Shown here piece after piece: positions 6,181 to 6,580 of a stretch of DNA of 6,580 bases. The notes beneath the pieces were generated by a model, which did no database searches, was not told the DNA's origin, and saw only the letters and a program-made list of their open reading frames with translations. The stretch is from Candidatus Neomicrothrix sp. UBA2110 (GTDB taxonomy: Bacteria > Actinomycetota > Acidimicrobiia > Acidimicrobiales > Poriferisodalaceae), in NCBI GenBank assembly GCA_002331465.1, contig DCYM01000027.1, forward strand, positions 3,562 through 10,141, read 5' to 3'. The stretch's first letter is position 1, and every line of letters begins with the position of its first letter. The position numbers were made by a program, and so were the translations under genes.

Positions 6181-6580
6181 CTTCTGAGATCACCTATTCA
6201 GGCGCGGGTGTCGACATCGATTTAGCTGACGAGGCTGTGCGACGCCTCACCCCACATGTTCGTTCAACCTTCAGACCCGAGGTTCTCAGCGACATAGGTG
6301 GGTTTGGATCGGTCGTAGCGATACCGAACGGATACCAAGAACCCGTGCTTGTCTCTGGGAACGACGGAGCTGGGACAAAACCGCTGATTGCTATGGCGTT
6401 GGACCAATACGACACGATCGGCATAGATGTGGTGGCCATGTGCGTTGACGACATCGTCACCACCGGCGCAGAGCCGCTCTTTTTCCTTGATCAGATTACC
6501 GTTGGGAAAGTTGACCCTGACCGTATCGAACAACTAGTCATCGGTTTTGCCGAAGGCTGTCGCCACGCTGGATGTGCTCT
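6177..6580 (+). CDS. purM: Phosphoribosylformylglycinamidine cyclo-ligase (AIR synthetase), N-terminal part (3' end outside window)
   Basis: PurM closes the imidazole ring, converting FGAM (the product of PurS/Q/L) to AIR with ATP. ATG at 6177 overlaps the purF stop as ATGA. The frame is open for 134 codons plus two bases to the window edge, about 40% of the usual 340-350 residues. Family motifs seen: YSGAGVDID (7-15), RPEVLSDIGGFGS (33-45), PVLVSGNDGAGTKPLIA (56-72), YDTIGIDVVAMCVDDIV (78-94), GAEPLFFLD (97-105), and GFAEGCRHAGCAL at the edge (starting at 123). The ATP loop reads SGNDGAGTK where SGTDGVGTK is usual, two mild substitutions. The Asp-Asp in MCVDD is a known alternative to Asn-Asp, common in actinobacterial PurM as I recall. 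The purine-rich AGGG at 6171-6174 is too close to be an ideal ribosome site, so coupling to purF translation is likely. The C-terminal half cannot be assessed. Confidence 0.95.
   Translation, partial: MTSEITYSGAGVDIDLADEAVRRLTPHVRSTFRPEVLSDIGGFGSVVAIPNGYQEPVLVSGNDGAGTKPLIAMALDQYDTIGIDVVAMCVDDIVTTGAEPLFFLDQITVGKVDPDRIEQLVIGFAEGCRHAGCA

Noticed and set aside
1..6580. PurR box, purine riboswitch, or an undescribed system hidden in the window
   Set aside because: The window begins inside purB, so any leader of the operon is upstream. Almost every base is accounted for by conserved purine genes, and the single gap is too short and featureless to hold a purine riboswitch aptamer that I can recognise.

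Overview
This window is a stretch of a de novo purine biosynthesis operon. All genes lie on the + strand, in the order purB (3' end only), purC, purS, purQ, purL, purF and purM (5' end only). It is core metabolism. I found no mobile element, CRISPR array, tRNA, rRNA or unfamiliar gene cluster.

Organism: the base composition looks moderate (about half G+C by eye, not computed). GTG starts are used for purC and purL. The gene order matches the classic Gram-positive order (as in Bacillus, purB-C-S-Q-L-F-M). The wording of PurB (QWNEGDVSCSVVRRV) and of PurL (the NPEHPEVMWQLSEAVDGMSEA region) reads to me like Actinomycetota, plausibly a moderate-GC Acidimicrobiia-type lineage. This is recognition from memory, not a search.

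Layout: 1-492 is the C-terminal 163 residues of adenylosuccinate lyase. 505-1383 is SAICAR synthetase. 1383-1634, 1631-2308 and 2462-4693 are the three separate subunits of FGAM synthase (PurS, PurQ and the small-type PurL). 4690-6180 is amidophosphoribosyltransferase, the first committed step. 6177-6580 is the N-terminal 134 codons of AIR synthetase, running off the edge. Nearly all junctions are tight: purC/purS share one base (TAATG), and purS/purQ, purL/purF and purF/purM overlap by ATGA. The one break is 153 bases between purQ and purL. It holds a possible 37-codon reading frame that starts on the purQ stop (TAATG), and a weak promoter-like -10 placed as expected for a leaderless purL transcript.

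Together the genes encode PRPP to PRA (PurF), FGAR to FGAM (PurS/Q/L), FGAM to AIR (PurM), CAIR to SAICAR (PurC), and SAICAR to AICAR plus adenylosuccinate to AMP (PurB). The missing steps (purD, purN or purT, purE/K, purH) must be outside the window. PurF is the Fe-S, propeptide-bearing type, and the FGAM synthase is the three-subunit type, both as in Bacillus. All catalytic motifs that fall inside the window look intact.
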